Position numbers and translations under genes: made by a program. Below are positions 1 through 11,105 of a stretch of DNA of 64,000 nt, piece by piece. The notes under the pieces are model-generated. The model saw nothing but the letters and a program-made list of their open reading frames with translations. It did not search any database and was not told where the DNA came from. Position 1 is the first letter of the stretch, and each line of letters starts with the position of its first letter. The DNA comes from Alopecurus myosuroides (Eukaryota; Streptophyta; Magnoliopsida; Poales; Poaceae): positions 106,652,263 to 106,716,262 of the forward strand of contig CM054059.1 in the NCBI GenBank assembly GCA_028641055.1, read 5' to 3'.

Positions 1-403
1 CTCGGGTGTTTATCGAGAAAATATGGTATATTTTTGGGGTTGACGTATTGGGGGTATAAATAGGCGAAAGGGCGATGGTGGTGGATGCCTGAGGGGCCCA
101 CACCACCCCCAGGCGCGGCCAGGGGGCGCGCCACCCTATGGTGTGGCCCCCCTCCGGGCCTCTTTGGGACTCCGTGGAACCTTCGGGAATTCTAAGACTT
201 CCGGGCTTCGAATTTTCCAATTCCGAGAATATTTCCAGAACAATTTTCTGAAACTAAAAACAACAGAAAATAGGGAACTGGCTCTGTGGTATCTTGTCAA
301 TAGGTTAGTCCGTAAAATCAATAAAAATGACATAAAGTGTATAGCAAACATGTAGGAAACAACATGGACCATCAGAAATTAACGATATGTTTATGACGTA
401 TCA
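1..403 (-). repeat. 3' LTR of Gypsy-1, cut by window edge
   Basis: Positions 1-403 align with 5763-6178 at the other end of the element, sharing the CCTCCGGGCCTCTTTGGGAC-like block and the terminal TATGACGTATCA. On the minus strand this is the LTR start (TGATACGTC). Only the first ~400 bases of a ~1.6 kb LTR are inside the window. Confidence 0.85.
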
Positions 404-420
404 ACATCCCCAAGCTTAGT
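404..420 (-). other. Polypurine tract of Gypsy-1
   Basis: Read on the minus strand, AAGCTTGGGGATG directly precedes the TGATACGTC LTR start. This is the expected plus-strand primer position for a Gypsy element and it fixes the element's orientation and the LTR border at 403/404. Confidence 0.7.
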
Positions 421-3306
421 TCCTACTCGTCCTCGAGTAGTTAAACGATGAAAACACATAATTTCTGAGGTGACATGCTACCAACATAAACTTGATCATC
501 AATAATGGAAAAACATATGTAAGCTAAGATCATAGAACTTCAACACAAGCATGATAAATAAAATTTTAACAATTAAGCATCGCAATCACCTTGCATCATG
601 GGAAGTAATACAATTAAAAGATCATGAATAACAATGCATCAAAAGTTATACGTTTGTTTCGTATAGAGAAAACATGGCAAAGTGATATTTCGCTAGTCCT
701 TAAGAGTGGGGCAAAACATAAATGTCAGGACACCTTCAAAGTTTATGAGGAAGACTAGAACAAATAATTAGAGAAAAAACAATAACACATCATGAACCAA
801 TTAATAATGTTTCTTGGACAAATGCACATTAAACTTAGAATGGCAACTATGCTCTCTTAACTGTGCATAAAGTTAGAAGATGGAGACTCAACATAAAAGT
901 AAAATAAATACCCTCGTAGACGGAAGCATGGATCACTCATGTGATAGAGCTTTTATTTTATTAAATAGAGGTATAAAATGTTTTACACTCCTCCCAACCA
1001 TCTTACACAAACCATGGCTAACCAAATCCTCGGGTGCCTGCCAACAATCACATACCGTGGAGGAGTGTCTATATTTTTTTAGAGAGGTGTATGCATATGT
1101 CAACGAATGGTAAATAGAAAATACAGTACGTCACAATCCAACTAGACTTCACAAGAGCGGCTCCCATAGAAGGACGCATCTGGGTATAAGGTCATCCTTG
1201 TTTCTCTTTTGTTTACACAATTATGCTTTGACTGATAAATCAGGGGAAAAAATAGTGAAGAGAATTTGTTGTATTACTTTGGCGCTGGGCACCCTGCTGC
1301 CCGCTCTTCTATCTATTGGATAAGAGGATGAAGCCACTAGTCTAGGGTGTGAAAGTCCAATCAACAAGTGAGATAAAGATTCTCTATTTACTTCCTCATG
1401 AGCTAAAACAGGAGCACAAAACATGAGTAATTTTGAAAGTTTTAAAGGTAACACATGAGCAATTTACTTTGGAGTGGCGACTAAATACCACATGTAGGTA
1501 GGTATGGTGGACACATTTGGAAAACTTAGGTTTTTGGGAGTTGGATGCACGAGTAGATCTCATACTCAGTACAGGTGGAGGCTAACAAAAGACTGGGAGC
1601 GACAAATCAAGAGAGCATAAGAGCCATAATCATGCATAGCGACATAAACACCATTAATCAAAGCATAAGTGGTACCAAAAGTTCAAAAACTAAATTATCA
1701 TAGAGGCTATAAATGACTGGTTCATAGTCATAAACATGGTGTGAGCATGCGCCAATTCAACCAAATAAAACATTCAAAGGAGAACACCACAAATTTATGC
1801 TTCAATATGACAGGAACAACTCATGATTCTTTCAATGGCACATTAAACAATCTCAGCTATTTGAGACTAATCATGCTACTAAATAACCACTAGTATTTAG
1901 AAATAAAATAATATCTAGCATGATATGAAAAAGTCTATCCACAGTCTATACAAACTTCTACTTGCACCGTTATAAATTCTACTTCAAGCAGCAGTTTCTT
2001 TTCCCAACAAGCACTATACAGAATATGTTTTAACAAAAACTCTCTAAATTATACAGAAAGCAAACATGAGAGTACTCACACAACTCTACTAAAACTAACA
2101 GCTCTGAACAAGAGATGCAATGGAAATAAGAGCTAAATAGGAATTTTGCAGCAGCTAGAAGAAAAACTAAGAATACGAGCATAGCAAGTATTCAAACGAA
2201 AAAGCGGAGCGTGTCTCTCTCCCAAACAAGGAATGCTAGGGTCCAACTATATTATTGCAGAAAGAAAAACAAAAGAAAACAAAGGGAAAAAAAAGAAAAA
2301 CAAACAGACGTTCCAAGTAAACTTCATATGATGTGACCGAATAAAAATATAGTTTCACTAGAAGTGACCTGATAGATTGTTGATGAAGAAGGGGATGCCT
2401 TGGGAATCCCCAAGCTTAAATGCTTAAATCTTCTTATAATTTTCTAGGATGATCCACGGGGCATCCCCAAGCTTTGACCTTGCACTCTTCTTGATCACAT
2501 ATATCACCCTCTTCTCTTGACCCTTGAAATTTTCCTTCACACCACACTCAAAGAGTAATTCGCATTAGAGGGTTAGTGCAACAATCAAAAATCCATGGAT
2601 TCTTTAAGGGCACAAGTGATATTGATAATTTTAAACATTAGCTATAGCCACTGATATTTCTTGAAGCAAGGAAATCCACTTGACATCGTAAAAGAACCAA
2701 TGCAAGAAAAATGTTAGAATCTGTCAAAACCAGAACAATCTGTAAAGACGGATTTTTTCGGGGCACTTACGTTACTCATATCAAAAAACTTCAAGAACTA
2801 AAAATTTGCGGAATTAGATGAGGAATAAACATAAAAAATTTAAGGTCATTCTAATTTTTCTGTGAATTATATGATTTCTTACGGTGGACAGCAGAAATTG
2901 CGCAGAAATCCAAAACCAACCCCAACTCTCGTCAGAAAGTTTACTTGGCACAACTAAAACATGAAAAAAAAAGATACAAAGGATTTGCTACAGAAGTATA
3001 CAACCCCTTGACTCAAAGAAAATAGAAAAAAACAAAGCGGAAATAAAATCATGGGTTCTCTCCCAAAAAGTGCTTTTCTTTAACGCCTTTTAGCTAGGCC
3101 GAGAATAGTGGAATCACGTGTTTTCAAGTGAAGAAGATGCTCACGTAAGAAATATGAATTAAGCAAAAAGAGAGAATCAAGAAGCAATTATAAAACAAAT
3201 TTAAGTCTGACCCACTTCCTATGCATAGTAATCTTGTAAAGAAATAAATTAAAGAAGCTAAAACTAGAAATCATGGAAAGGTAGAACAAGAGCGACTTCA
3301 AAAATT
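404..3306 (-). other. 3' non-coding part of Gypsy-1 interior
   Basis: About 2.9 kb of AT-rich sequence between the gag-region gene and the 3' LTR. No long open frame and no pol motif could be read on either strand. A second GGGAATCCCCAAGCTT-type block near 2400-2415 resembles the polypurine-tract region at 404-420, which hints at an internal rearrangement or older LTR-proximal remnant. Confidence 0.6.
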
Positions 3307-4451
3307 TCAACAAAAAGAGAGGTTTTTAGTAACATGAAAATTCCTACAACCATATTTTCCTCTCTCATAATAATTTTCACTACCATCATGAACAAACTCA
3401 ACAACATAATTATCACATAAAGCATGTTTTTCATGGTCTAAAAGCACACAATTCATATCAAGCTCAAAAATAGTGGGATCAAAATTAAAAATCAGCTCCT
3501 CTTTTTTCCCACTTTTAGCAATAACAAAACAAGATGATTGGTAACTCTTAAAAGGTATAGGACACATTATAGCAATCCTATTTTCAGTAGCATTATAATT
3601 TATGACATTAAGTAACATAGGACCATCATCTAGAGCATTATCATATAAATTTTCTAAGCAAACTTGCTCATCATCATGCTTATCAAAAGTTGGAATAAAT
3701 AGAGGATTATCATAGGATTTATCAAAGTAGCATGGGTTATCATAAATAACAATAGCAATATCATTCTCACAAGTTTCATTCATAGTAGTATCAAGGTCAC
3801 AAGTATAGCAAGTATCAATTTCATCAGATAATGTATGAGTTAAAGAGTTACTATCATTGGAAGGTAGACACGGGTAGCTCCATTCTTCCTCCTCTTGATC
3901 ATCACTCTCCCCCTCTTTTTTATCCAATGAGCTTCCAGATTCAACAATTTCTTGTTCCATAGGCTCCTGCAAGGCAGTATTCTCTTCCTTAGGTTGAGAG
4001 CATTTATTAAGATATTCCATTATGTAGTAATTACAATCCTTGTAATTATCAAAGCAATATTCAAGCATAGCATAAATCTCGTATTTATAAGGTGCATCAT
4101 CAATACTTTCAAGCAAATATGCAATTTCGAATGCACCCTTCCAAGCAATAAATTCCTAAATTTGTTCCACATCATAAATTCATAATTTCCCTTAACATAA
4201 GAAGATATGGTAACATTATCATTATAATCACATTGAAAAGGGAGGTGTTTATACCTCCTACAGCAACGAGATTTATCAAAGCAATAAGTAACATTATAAT
4301 TGGAGCACAAGTTTTTAGCATAGTCATGCAATTTACTAATTTGCTCCCATAAGCGTATACCATTTTGTGACAAGAAGTGTTCCTTATAATATTTGTGTTC
4401 ATCCGTGAACCCACCTTGCCTATAAGATCTAGTTTCAAAAGCATCAAACAT
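3307..4451 (-). pseudogene. Gag-region protein of Gypsy-1, broken by a frameshift
   Basis: Two overlapping minus-strand frames make up one gene. The first starts at the ATG at 4449-4451 (MFDAFETRSYRQGG) and is open to about 4130; the second continues from about 4130 to the stop at 3307 and contains EYCFDNYKDCNYYIMEY, then a Glu/Asp-rich stretch, then a hydrophobic/acidic C-terminal part. A single-base shift near 4100-4140 separates them. The product resembles the hypothetical protein found in many Triticeae Gypsy elements between primer site and 3' end; I see no CCHC zinc knuckle and no enzymatic motif, so no function is assigned. It lies about 100 bases downstream of the primer site, where gag is expected. 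Confidence 0.6.
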
Positions 4452-4546
4452 TGATAGCAAGCATAATAAAGCAAGTAACAAGCAAAACAATAACAAAGTA
4501 AAAAATGATAGGAGGTGAGAGACTCCCCTTGCATAAATTCTCTTCC

Positions 4547-4564
4547 TCCCCGGCAATGACGCCA
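4547..4564 (-). other. Primer binding site (tRNA-Asp) of Gypsy-1
   Basis: On the minus strand the site reads TGGCGTCATTGCCGGGGA. This differs at two positions from the tRNA-Asp complement TGGCGCCGTTGCCGGGGA used by many Triticeae Gypsy elements. It sits 11 bases inside the proposed LTR end at 4576. Confidence 0.85.
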
Positions 4565-4575
4565 GAAAAATAGCT

Positions 4576-6178
4576 TGACGGTGCAGATCTTGCACTCGTT
4601 GGGAAACCCCAAGAGGAAGGTATGATGAGCATAGAAGCAGTTTTCCCTCGGTAAGAAACCAAGGTTTAATCGACCAGTAGGAGGAAGGAGTAAATTCAGA
4701 AGGTTGATGTAGCTGTGATGGCAGAGCGCACTACCGGTTCATCAGCAACATGGAACCTACACAACACAATCAAATCACTTTGCCCCAACGAAGCAGTGAG
4801 GTTGTCAATCTCACCGGTTTTTCTGAACACAAAGAGGTTAAATATATGGTGTGGAAACAGTATGAAAACAGTAGCAGAAGTGTGAAAACAGTGGAAGCAG
4901 TATGAAAGAAGTGGAACAGTGTGTGCATTATCAGATTGAGAAAATGGACTGGGGTCCACAGTTCACTAGTGGTATCTCTCCGTGAAAGATAAATAACATG
5001 TGTGGTTAACAAATTACAGCTAGGCAATTGACATAAATGAAGTTTGCACCGTAGTGCATATGCAAGACATAAAGATTACTATGTGATTCATGCGGGCATT
5101 ACAACAAAATACATAGACCGTCATCCAACTACATCTATGACTAATAATTCACCCTCCAAATATCATCCGAACAAACGTTGGGTATTAATTTGCAAGCAAC
5201 AGATTATTGCAGTAACCAAAGTGTGTAATGTAAACAATGTAAACTAAGTAAACACTGTTGTTTTCTCCCTAATGGCAACAACACACCCTATATCCGTCAC
5301 GTTTCTGTCACTCGAGCACAGATGCAAAGGAGGCATGAACCCACTATCGAGCATACATACTCCCTCTTGGAGTTACTAGCATCTACTTGGCCAGAGCATC
5401 TACTAATAACAGGGAGAATGCAAGATCATAAATAACATATGCATGAAGATAACATGACAGATTGATAATCAAAAGACATAGCATTCAACGTTCATCAGAT
5501 CCTAGCAAACAAAACATGTAGCATTACATAAAGATGATCTCGATCATGTAGGGAAGCTCATGAGATCTAAACATGAGGTACCAAGTGGAGAATACAACCA
5601 TCTAGCTACTTCTATGGACCCGTAGTCCAGGGATGAACTACTCACGCATCACTTTGGAGGAGGGCATGGTGGTGTAGACCCCTCCGGTGCTGAATTCCCT
5701 CCCGACACGGTACCGGGGAGAGCTCCAGAACCCTCCCGATCTCGGGATGACGATGACGGTGGCCTCGGGTGTTTCTTAGAAAAAAGTGGTATATTTTTAG
5801 GGTTGACGTATCGGGGGGTATAAATAGGCAAAAGGGCGATGGCGATGGACGCCCGAGGGGCCCACACCACCCTAGGCGCGGCCAGGGAGCGCGCCGCCCT
5901 TTGGTGTGGCCCCCCTCCGGGCCTCTTCGGGACTCCATGGAACCTTCGAGAATTCAAAGACTTCCGGGCTTCGAATTTTCTAATTCCGAGAATATTTCCA
6001 AAACAACTTTTCTGAAACTAAAAACTGCAGAAAACAGGGAACTGGCTCTGTGGCATCTTGTCAATAGTTTAGTCCGGAAAATCGATAAAAATGACATAAA
6101 GTGTATAGAAAACATGTAGGAAAAAACATGAAAACAACATGGAACATCAGAAATTAAGGATACGTTTATGACGTATCA
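4576..6178 (-). repeat. 5' LTR of Gypsy-1 (about 1.6 kb)
   Basis: Bounded by TG...CA: TGACGGTGC at 4576 (next to the primer site) and TGACGTATCA ending at 6178. It includes an A/G-rich purine array with repeated GAAACAGT units around 4853-4925. The last 416 bases match the fragment at 1-403. The exact inner border depends on the TG choice at 4576. Confidence 0.8.
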
Positions 6179-6593
6179 CAGCGTATCACGGCTGTTTCGT
6201 GCCTCGGATCATCAGATTCCTGCCCGACGTGGAATTGCTAGCAAGAAACTCCTTTTGGGTCCACCCCTCCCTGCCATGAACCTGACGCCCCAGGTGGAGC
6301 GACGTGAACATGTGAGAGAGGCGCGAGGGGCCGCGATTGCCATCCAGATCTCGTCGAGGCCGATGGGATCCGCAATCGCCAGAGCACACGAGACCCTAAC
6401 TGAAGCCGTAACGAACTCGCTTGAGTTAGCGACGTCTTACTAAATCAAAGAGAACTAGTGGTTTGAAATTTCGTGAAGAGTAGTGAGTAATGGCACATCT
6501 CTAAGTTTCCCTTCCCCTAGTCATCAATGGGGAGCACTAATTTCTTCAAGGTTTCTGAAATTACTGGGGTCCATTTTAACCCACACTTGTATA
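6179..6593. other. Gene-free spacer between Gypsy-1 and CACTA-1
   Basis: About 415 bases. Short frames exist but show no codon bias or recognisable motif. Likely the flank into which both neighbouring elements inserted; nothing else seen. Confidence 0.5.
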
Positions 6594-6639
6594 CACAAGT
6601 GGAAACAAGGGCAAAGGATTTGACCTTTAGTACCTGTTC

Positions 6640-6915
6640 AATTACAAACCGGTACAAATATGGGTATGGTACCGGTTCGAACAGGGAGGGCGCCAGGCAA
6701 GGCTAATACCGGTTTGAACCATACCTTTGGTACCGGTTGGTGGCTAAACCGATACCAAAGGGGTGTGGTAACCATTCTCCTGGTGTGAGCACATTTGGTA
6801 CTGGTTTTAGCCACCAACCGGTACCAAAGGGGTGTGGGAAAGGGTGTGTGGCAACGGTTCGCCTGGCGTGAGGACCTTTGGCACCGGTTGGTGGCTAAAA
6901 TCGGTACCAAAGAGT
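6640..6915. repeat. Left subterminal repeats of CACTA-1
   Basis: Several direct and inverted copies of GGTACCGGTTGGTGGCTAAA and its complement, each built around ACCGG/CCGGT. Such arrays are transposase-binding regions in En/Spm-type elements. Matching motifs recur at the right end. Confidence 0.7.
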
Positions 6916-7042
6916 CGAACCGTTCTGTCTCCCGCGCGTATTAGTTCGCAAACTACTACAGTACGGTGCCATTCTCTCTGTTTCTCTCTGTTTCCTACCT
7001 CTCCTCCTCTCTCTTCTCCCTCTATTCTTCCCATAATCCACC

Positions 7043-8364
7043 ATGGATCAACCAATCAGTCGCATAGGCCCTGTTCGTGCACATGGCACGAACGTGCTTA
7101 CCGTCGTCTATACCAATGAGAGAGCCAACATGGCGGGTTATCTTGCCACATTCCAGGGATGGGTTGAAAGCGCGAAGGACCAAGAGAAATTCATCGGGCT
7201 TGATCTTGAGTACACGCGCAATGGGAAGGAGGGTGCGGTCATCCAACTTTGCTTCAAGAAGAATGTCTTGGTCTTTCAATGGGCAAGGTACGTACATTTT
7301 GGGGCTTGATCCATTCATAGGTTTATTATGATGAAAATTGCATAGGATAGCAACATGTCTGATGCCCATTTGAATCATATTTCTGTGACATAGAATCATA
7401 TATTCGATCCCCATTTGAATCATATATGCGCGTGATATATAGAAAATTGCATAGGTTTATTATGATGAAAATTGCATAGGATAGCAACATGTACGATCCC
7501 CATTTGAATCATATATCCGTGACATAGAATCATCATATATCCGATCCCCATTTGAATCATATTTGAATCATATATCCGCGTGATATATAGAAAATTGCAT
7601 AGGTTTATTACGATGAAAATTGCATAGATTTATTATGATGAAAATTGCATAGGTTTATTATGGTGGCTTGTTGCACATTGGCAAATCCGTGTAAGAACAT
7701 AGAAGACATAGTTAATTTAGGACATATTGGCAAATTGTTCTATGTGATACAAATTGCATAGGATAGCAAATTCTTCTATGTGATACAAATTTCATAGGAG
7801 TCCCATTTGAATTATATGTGATAGATCAATTTGTATTTAGTAGTGAATTAATTTTACTTGTTGCATATTGGCATATATATTTAATTAGTAGGTTATTTTT
7901 ATGATTCTTAATTAACAATTCGTTCCATGCTAATTTGTTGTTGCAGTAGTAACAAGAAGTGTCCAGCTCTCATGAATTTCCTTTGCCGCAGCGGCATTCG
8001 TTTTGTTAGCGTTGATACAAACAATGACAAGATCAAGATGAAGAAAATCTTCAGTATTGCGATACCGGCTACCTGCCACATTGATATCCAGGAGATATTC
8101 AGGCCTCAGCATGATAGAACTTCAATGGTTCAGAAGCCAATGAATTTGATCGACGACTTCTATGCTGATATGAAGACCAAGATCGATATCCACAATGAGT
8201 GGGAGATGACCCCACTTCACCGCAAGAATATTGAGTATGCTGCCATAGATGCTTACGTTTCATACAAGTTATACCGCATTATTCGAGTCGTCAACCTTTG
8301 GCAGCGTCACCTCGTACCGGCAGCACGAGCAGTTGATGGTGATGATGATTCAGACGATTACTAG
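7043..8364 (+). CDS. DEDDy 3'-5' exonuclease (WRN/RNase D-like), two exons, inside CACTA-1
   Basis: Exons 7043-7287 and 7947-8364 join in phase (donor AAG|GTACGT, acceptor TTGCAG) to give 220 residues with no stop. Residues about 50-56 (GLDLEYT) carry exonuclease motif I (Asp-x-Glu), followed by a VIQLCF strand. The C-terminal part has YAAIDAYVSYKLY, the Tyr-x3-Asp motif III of the DEDDy subfamily; the middle motif II Asp is probably in FVSVDTNNDK. Family members remove nucleotides from 3' ends of DNA or RNA. The protein is shorter than WRN-type proteins and lacks a helicase or HRDC domain. It ends in an acidic DDDSDDY tail. The ATG at 7043 follows a CT-rich leader with ACCATGG context. Lying between CACTA ends, it is probably transposon cargo domesticated for, or captured by, the element. 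Catalytic activity is inferred only. Confidence 0.8.
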
Positions 8365-8458
8365 TGTGTTTACGTGGGCGAACACACTTTTTATATATCT
8401 CTATGATGTGTAGTAGTGCTTGGGGGTCGATCCTGTGATCTCTATTATGTATAGTACG

Positions 8459-8482
8459 TTTATATATATATATATATATCTC
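8459..8482. repeat. (TA)n microsatellite
   Basis: A run of alternating T and A just downstream of the exonuclease stop, within its probable 3' UTR. Confidence 0.8.
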
Positions 8483-8611
8483 TCTATGATGTAGTAGTGC
8501 GGGTCTCCTGTGATCTGGAGATCGAGTACTTTTATATGTATCTATATTGATATGTTCATGTTTAAGTATGATGTGAGCAAGATTTCATTGTGATATATGT
8601 AATGGACGAGT

Positions 8612-9915
8612 TAAACTTGTCAAGAGTTGGGTCATACCTTTGTCTTCTGACTTTCTGGGGCCTATCCTAACACAACCAAAGCAACTAGTTAGACACTTTT
8701 CTACCCCATTTTGACACCGGTACCGGCTTTACTCGTATAAGCCTGGTTTTTCTACAACGGGGCTAGGGTTTCATCGGAGAGGCACTACGGCGTTGGGATC
8801 CCACCACAAGCTAGATAGGGGGTGCCATAACATGTGTGTACAAGTGTGCTATGGGTTTTGGATGACAGACAATGCACTTCGGGGTGTGTCGACCTACTTC
8901 GGCGGCATCCACTTCTCTCTAGCGGGTTTCATGACTTATAGCATGAATGTCTTGGATCAGACAAATATGAGGGAAACTTGTCAAGAGTTGGTTCATACCT
9001 TTGTCTTCTGACTTTCTAGGGCCTAGCCTAACACAACCAAAGCAACTAGTTAGATACTTTTCTACCCCATTTTGACGCCGGTACCGGCTTTATTCGTATA
9101 AGCCTGATTTTTTTTCAACGGGGATAGGGTTTCATCGGAGAGGGACTCTAGCATTGGGATCCCACCACAAGCTAGATAGGGGGTGCCATAACATATGTGT
9201 ACAAGTGTGCTATGGGTTTTGGATGACAGACAATGCACTTCGGGGTGTGTCGACCTACTTCAGCGGCATCCACTTCTCTCTAGCGAGTTTCATGACTTAT
9301 AGCATGAATGTCTTGGATCAGACAAACATGAGGGAAACTTGTCAAGAGCTGGTTCATACATTTGTCTTCTAACTTTCTAGGTCCTAGCCTAACACAACCA
9401 AACCAACTAGTTAGACACTTTTCTACCCCATTTTGACGCCGGTACCGGCCTTATTCATATAAGCCTAGTTTTTCTACAACGGGGCTAGCGTTTCATCGGA
9501 GAGTGACTCCGGCGTTTGGATCCCACCACAAGCTAGATAGGGGGTGCAATAACATGTGTGTACAAGTGTCCTATGGGTTCTGGATGACAGACAATGCACT
9601 TCGGGGTGTGTCGACCTACTTCAGCGGCATCCACTTCTCTCTATCGAGTTTCATGACTTATAGCTTGAATGTCTTGGATCAGACAAACATGAGAGAAACT
9701 TGTCAAGAGTTGGTTCATACCTTTGTCTTCTGACTTTCTAGGACCTAGCCTAACACAACCAAAGCAACTAGTTAGACACTTTTCTACCCCATTTTGACGC
9801 CGATACCGGCTTTATTCGTGTAAGCCTGGTTTTTCTACAACGGGGCTAGGGTTTCATCGAAGAGGGACTCCGACTTGAAAGTACTAGATCAGACAAACAT
9901 GAGAGAAATTTATCA
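8612..9915 (+). repeat. Tandem array with 361-bp unit
   Basis: Corresponding points (GGGATCCCACCACAAGC) recur at 361-bp spacing (about 8798, 9159, 9520), with a partial unit at the left (from about 8612) and a partial, internally deleted unit at the right (to about 9915). Each full unit holds the same 70-odd-codon frame starting near GSHHKLDRGC and ending VHTFVF, without internal stops, differing at only a few residues. The last unit lacks most of this frame. I see no known domain; the open frame may simply reflect recent duplication. Confidence 0.85.
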
Positions 9916-10444
9916 TGTGTTGGGTTATGGATGTCTCATATTTGGATTTCTCTCATTTTTCTAATCGATTTAGACATATTATTTGTCAAATTTCAATTTA
10001 TGTATTTACATATATGAATTATTCAATATTGAATGGAAAAAAGGCAAATAAGTTAATTATTATTTGCATTTAAGAATATTTAATTCAAAATATTATTAAT
10101 GATTCATTTCTTTTTATTTAAATAATTATTTTGATTCATAAAATAAATGTGTGTGACATCATAGTCCATGTGTTAATAGGATTGATATGATACTATTGTC
10201 AGGTAAGTATCTCTTGTTTGTAGGTAGCTCATAGGGAAGGAACTAAGAAGTTAAGCATGATAGTGCTAGAATAGTGTGAGGATGGGTGACCTCTGCAGGA
10301 AGTGTTAGTACAAGAGAATAATTTAGATTGAAATTAAGAAAGCTTAGTGATAAACGTGAGTTTAAGTGGTTAAACAATAAAAATGAGTAAAATGGTTTTT
10401 TTCCGGAAAAAAATAAAAAAAGAGAAGAAAAAAAAGACAACCCT

Positions 10445-10656
10445 TGGTACCGGTTTGTAACAGGAACCGGTACCAAAGGAACCCGATCCCGTGGGCTCCT
10501 CTTGGGCCATTTGAAGCTCCTTTTAATATCGGTCCGTAAGGAACCGGTACTAAAGTCTAGTGGGTCTTTAGTGCCGATTAATTAGTACCGGTTGTCCAAC
10601 CGGTACTAAAAGGTCTTTGAAACCGTTACTAAAAGTCTATTTTTCTAATAATAGTG
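10445..10656. repeat. Right subterminal repeats and terminal inverted repeat of CACTA-1
   Basis: Copies of GGTACCGGTTTGTAACAGG, GGAACCGGTACTAAAG and related ACCGG motifs, ending in TTTTTCTAATAATAGTG. The terminal CACTAT (minus strand) is followed by ATA, the target duplication. Confidence 0.75.
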
Positions 10657-10695
10657 ATACCAGATATGCCAGCTGACATGCAAGTAAATTAGTGT

Positions 10696-11105
10696 AGTCC
10701 AATGAGACAAATTTCGGCTTGGGAGGATTTCTCCCGACTAGCGGCATCCAATGTTCCGCACCACGTCAACTTATTCTTCTAAACTGTTTCATCGACTCCA
10801 TCCACAGTTTTATATACGTACTACTACAAATCAGACAATCATACATGCATGACTCAGCTGATCAGATTCTCTTTATCGTTGAACCTACTACGTACTACCC
10901 GCGGCTTATATCCAGTCCAATGAGACAAATTTCGGCTTGGGAGGATCTCGGCATCCAAATGTTCCAAACCGCGCCAACTTGTTCATAAAAATTGTTACAC
11001 CGACCGACTCCATGCATAGTTTTATACTAAGCACGCACACAATCATACATGCATGACTCAGCCTATCAAAATTTATTTATCACTGAAGTTGGAAGAACCT
11101 ACTCG
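10696..11105. repeat. Imperfect 218-bp-offset direct duplication upstream of the terpene synthase gene
   Basis: AGTCCAATGAGACAAATTTC starts at 10696 and again at 10914; the two ~195-bp copies share the GCATCCAA.GTTCC block, TAGTTTTATA/AGTTTTATA, ATCATACATGCATGACTCAG and GAACCTACT. No coding potential. It lies 1.4-1.8 kb upstream of the first confident exon of the diterpene synthase gene and may belong to its promoter. Confidence 0.7.

Larger units (their letters stand above)
1..6178 (-). mobile_element. Gypsy-type LTR retrotransposon without visible pol (Gypsy-1)
   Basis: The element runs right to left: 5' LTR 4576-6178, primer site 4547-4564, internal part 404-4546, 3' LTR 1-403 (cut by the window start). 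LTR outer ends read TGATACGTC on the minus strand, as in the abundant Triticeae Gypsy families with tRNA-Asp primer sites (Sabrina/WHAM-like; exact family not resolved). The 4.1 kb internal part holds only a gag-region gene; no protease, reverse transcriptase or integrase could be read, so the element is non-autonomous or deleted. The two LTRs differ at roughly one position in ten by eye, indicating an old insertion. The left target-site copy lies outside the window. Confidence 0.85.
6594..10656. mobile_element. CACTA DNA transposon carrying an exonuclease gene (CACTA-1)
   Basis: The left end reads CACAAGTGGAAACAAGG (a degenerate CACTAGTGGAAAAAGG) and the right end, read inward, CACTATTATTAGAAAAATAG. 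Both ends are flanked by ATA (6591-6593 and 10657-10659), a 3-bp target duplication as made by CACTA elements. Subterminal arrays of ACCGG/CCGGT-containing motifs lie at about 6640-6915 and 10445-10625. There is no TNP2-type transposase inside; the cargo is an exonuclease gene and a tandem array, so the element would depend on a transposase in trans. Strand of the element is not defined; the cargo gene is on plus. Confidence 0.75.

Noticed and set aside
7022..7423. 133-codon minus-strand frame over exon 1 of the exonuclease
   Set aside because: Antisense of a coding exon with clear motifs and extends into intron repeats (ATTTGAATCATAT) without sense.
8612..9915. Regular repeats as a CRISPR array
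   Set aside because: Units are 361 bp and contiguous, with no short repeats separated by unique spacers, and the DNA is plant nuclear.
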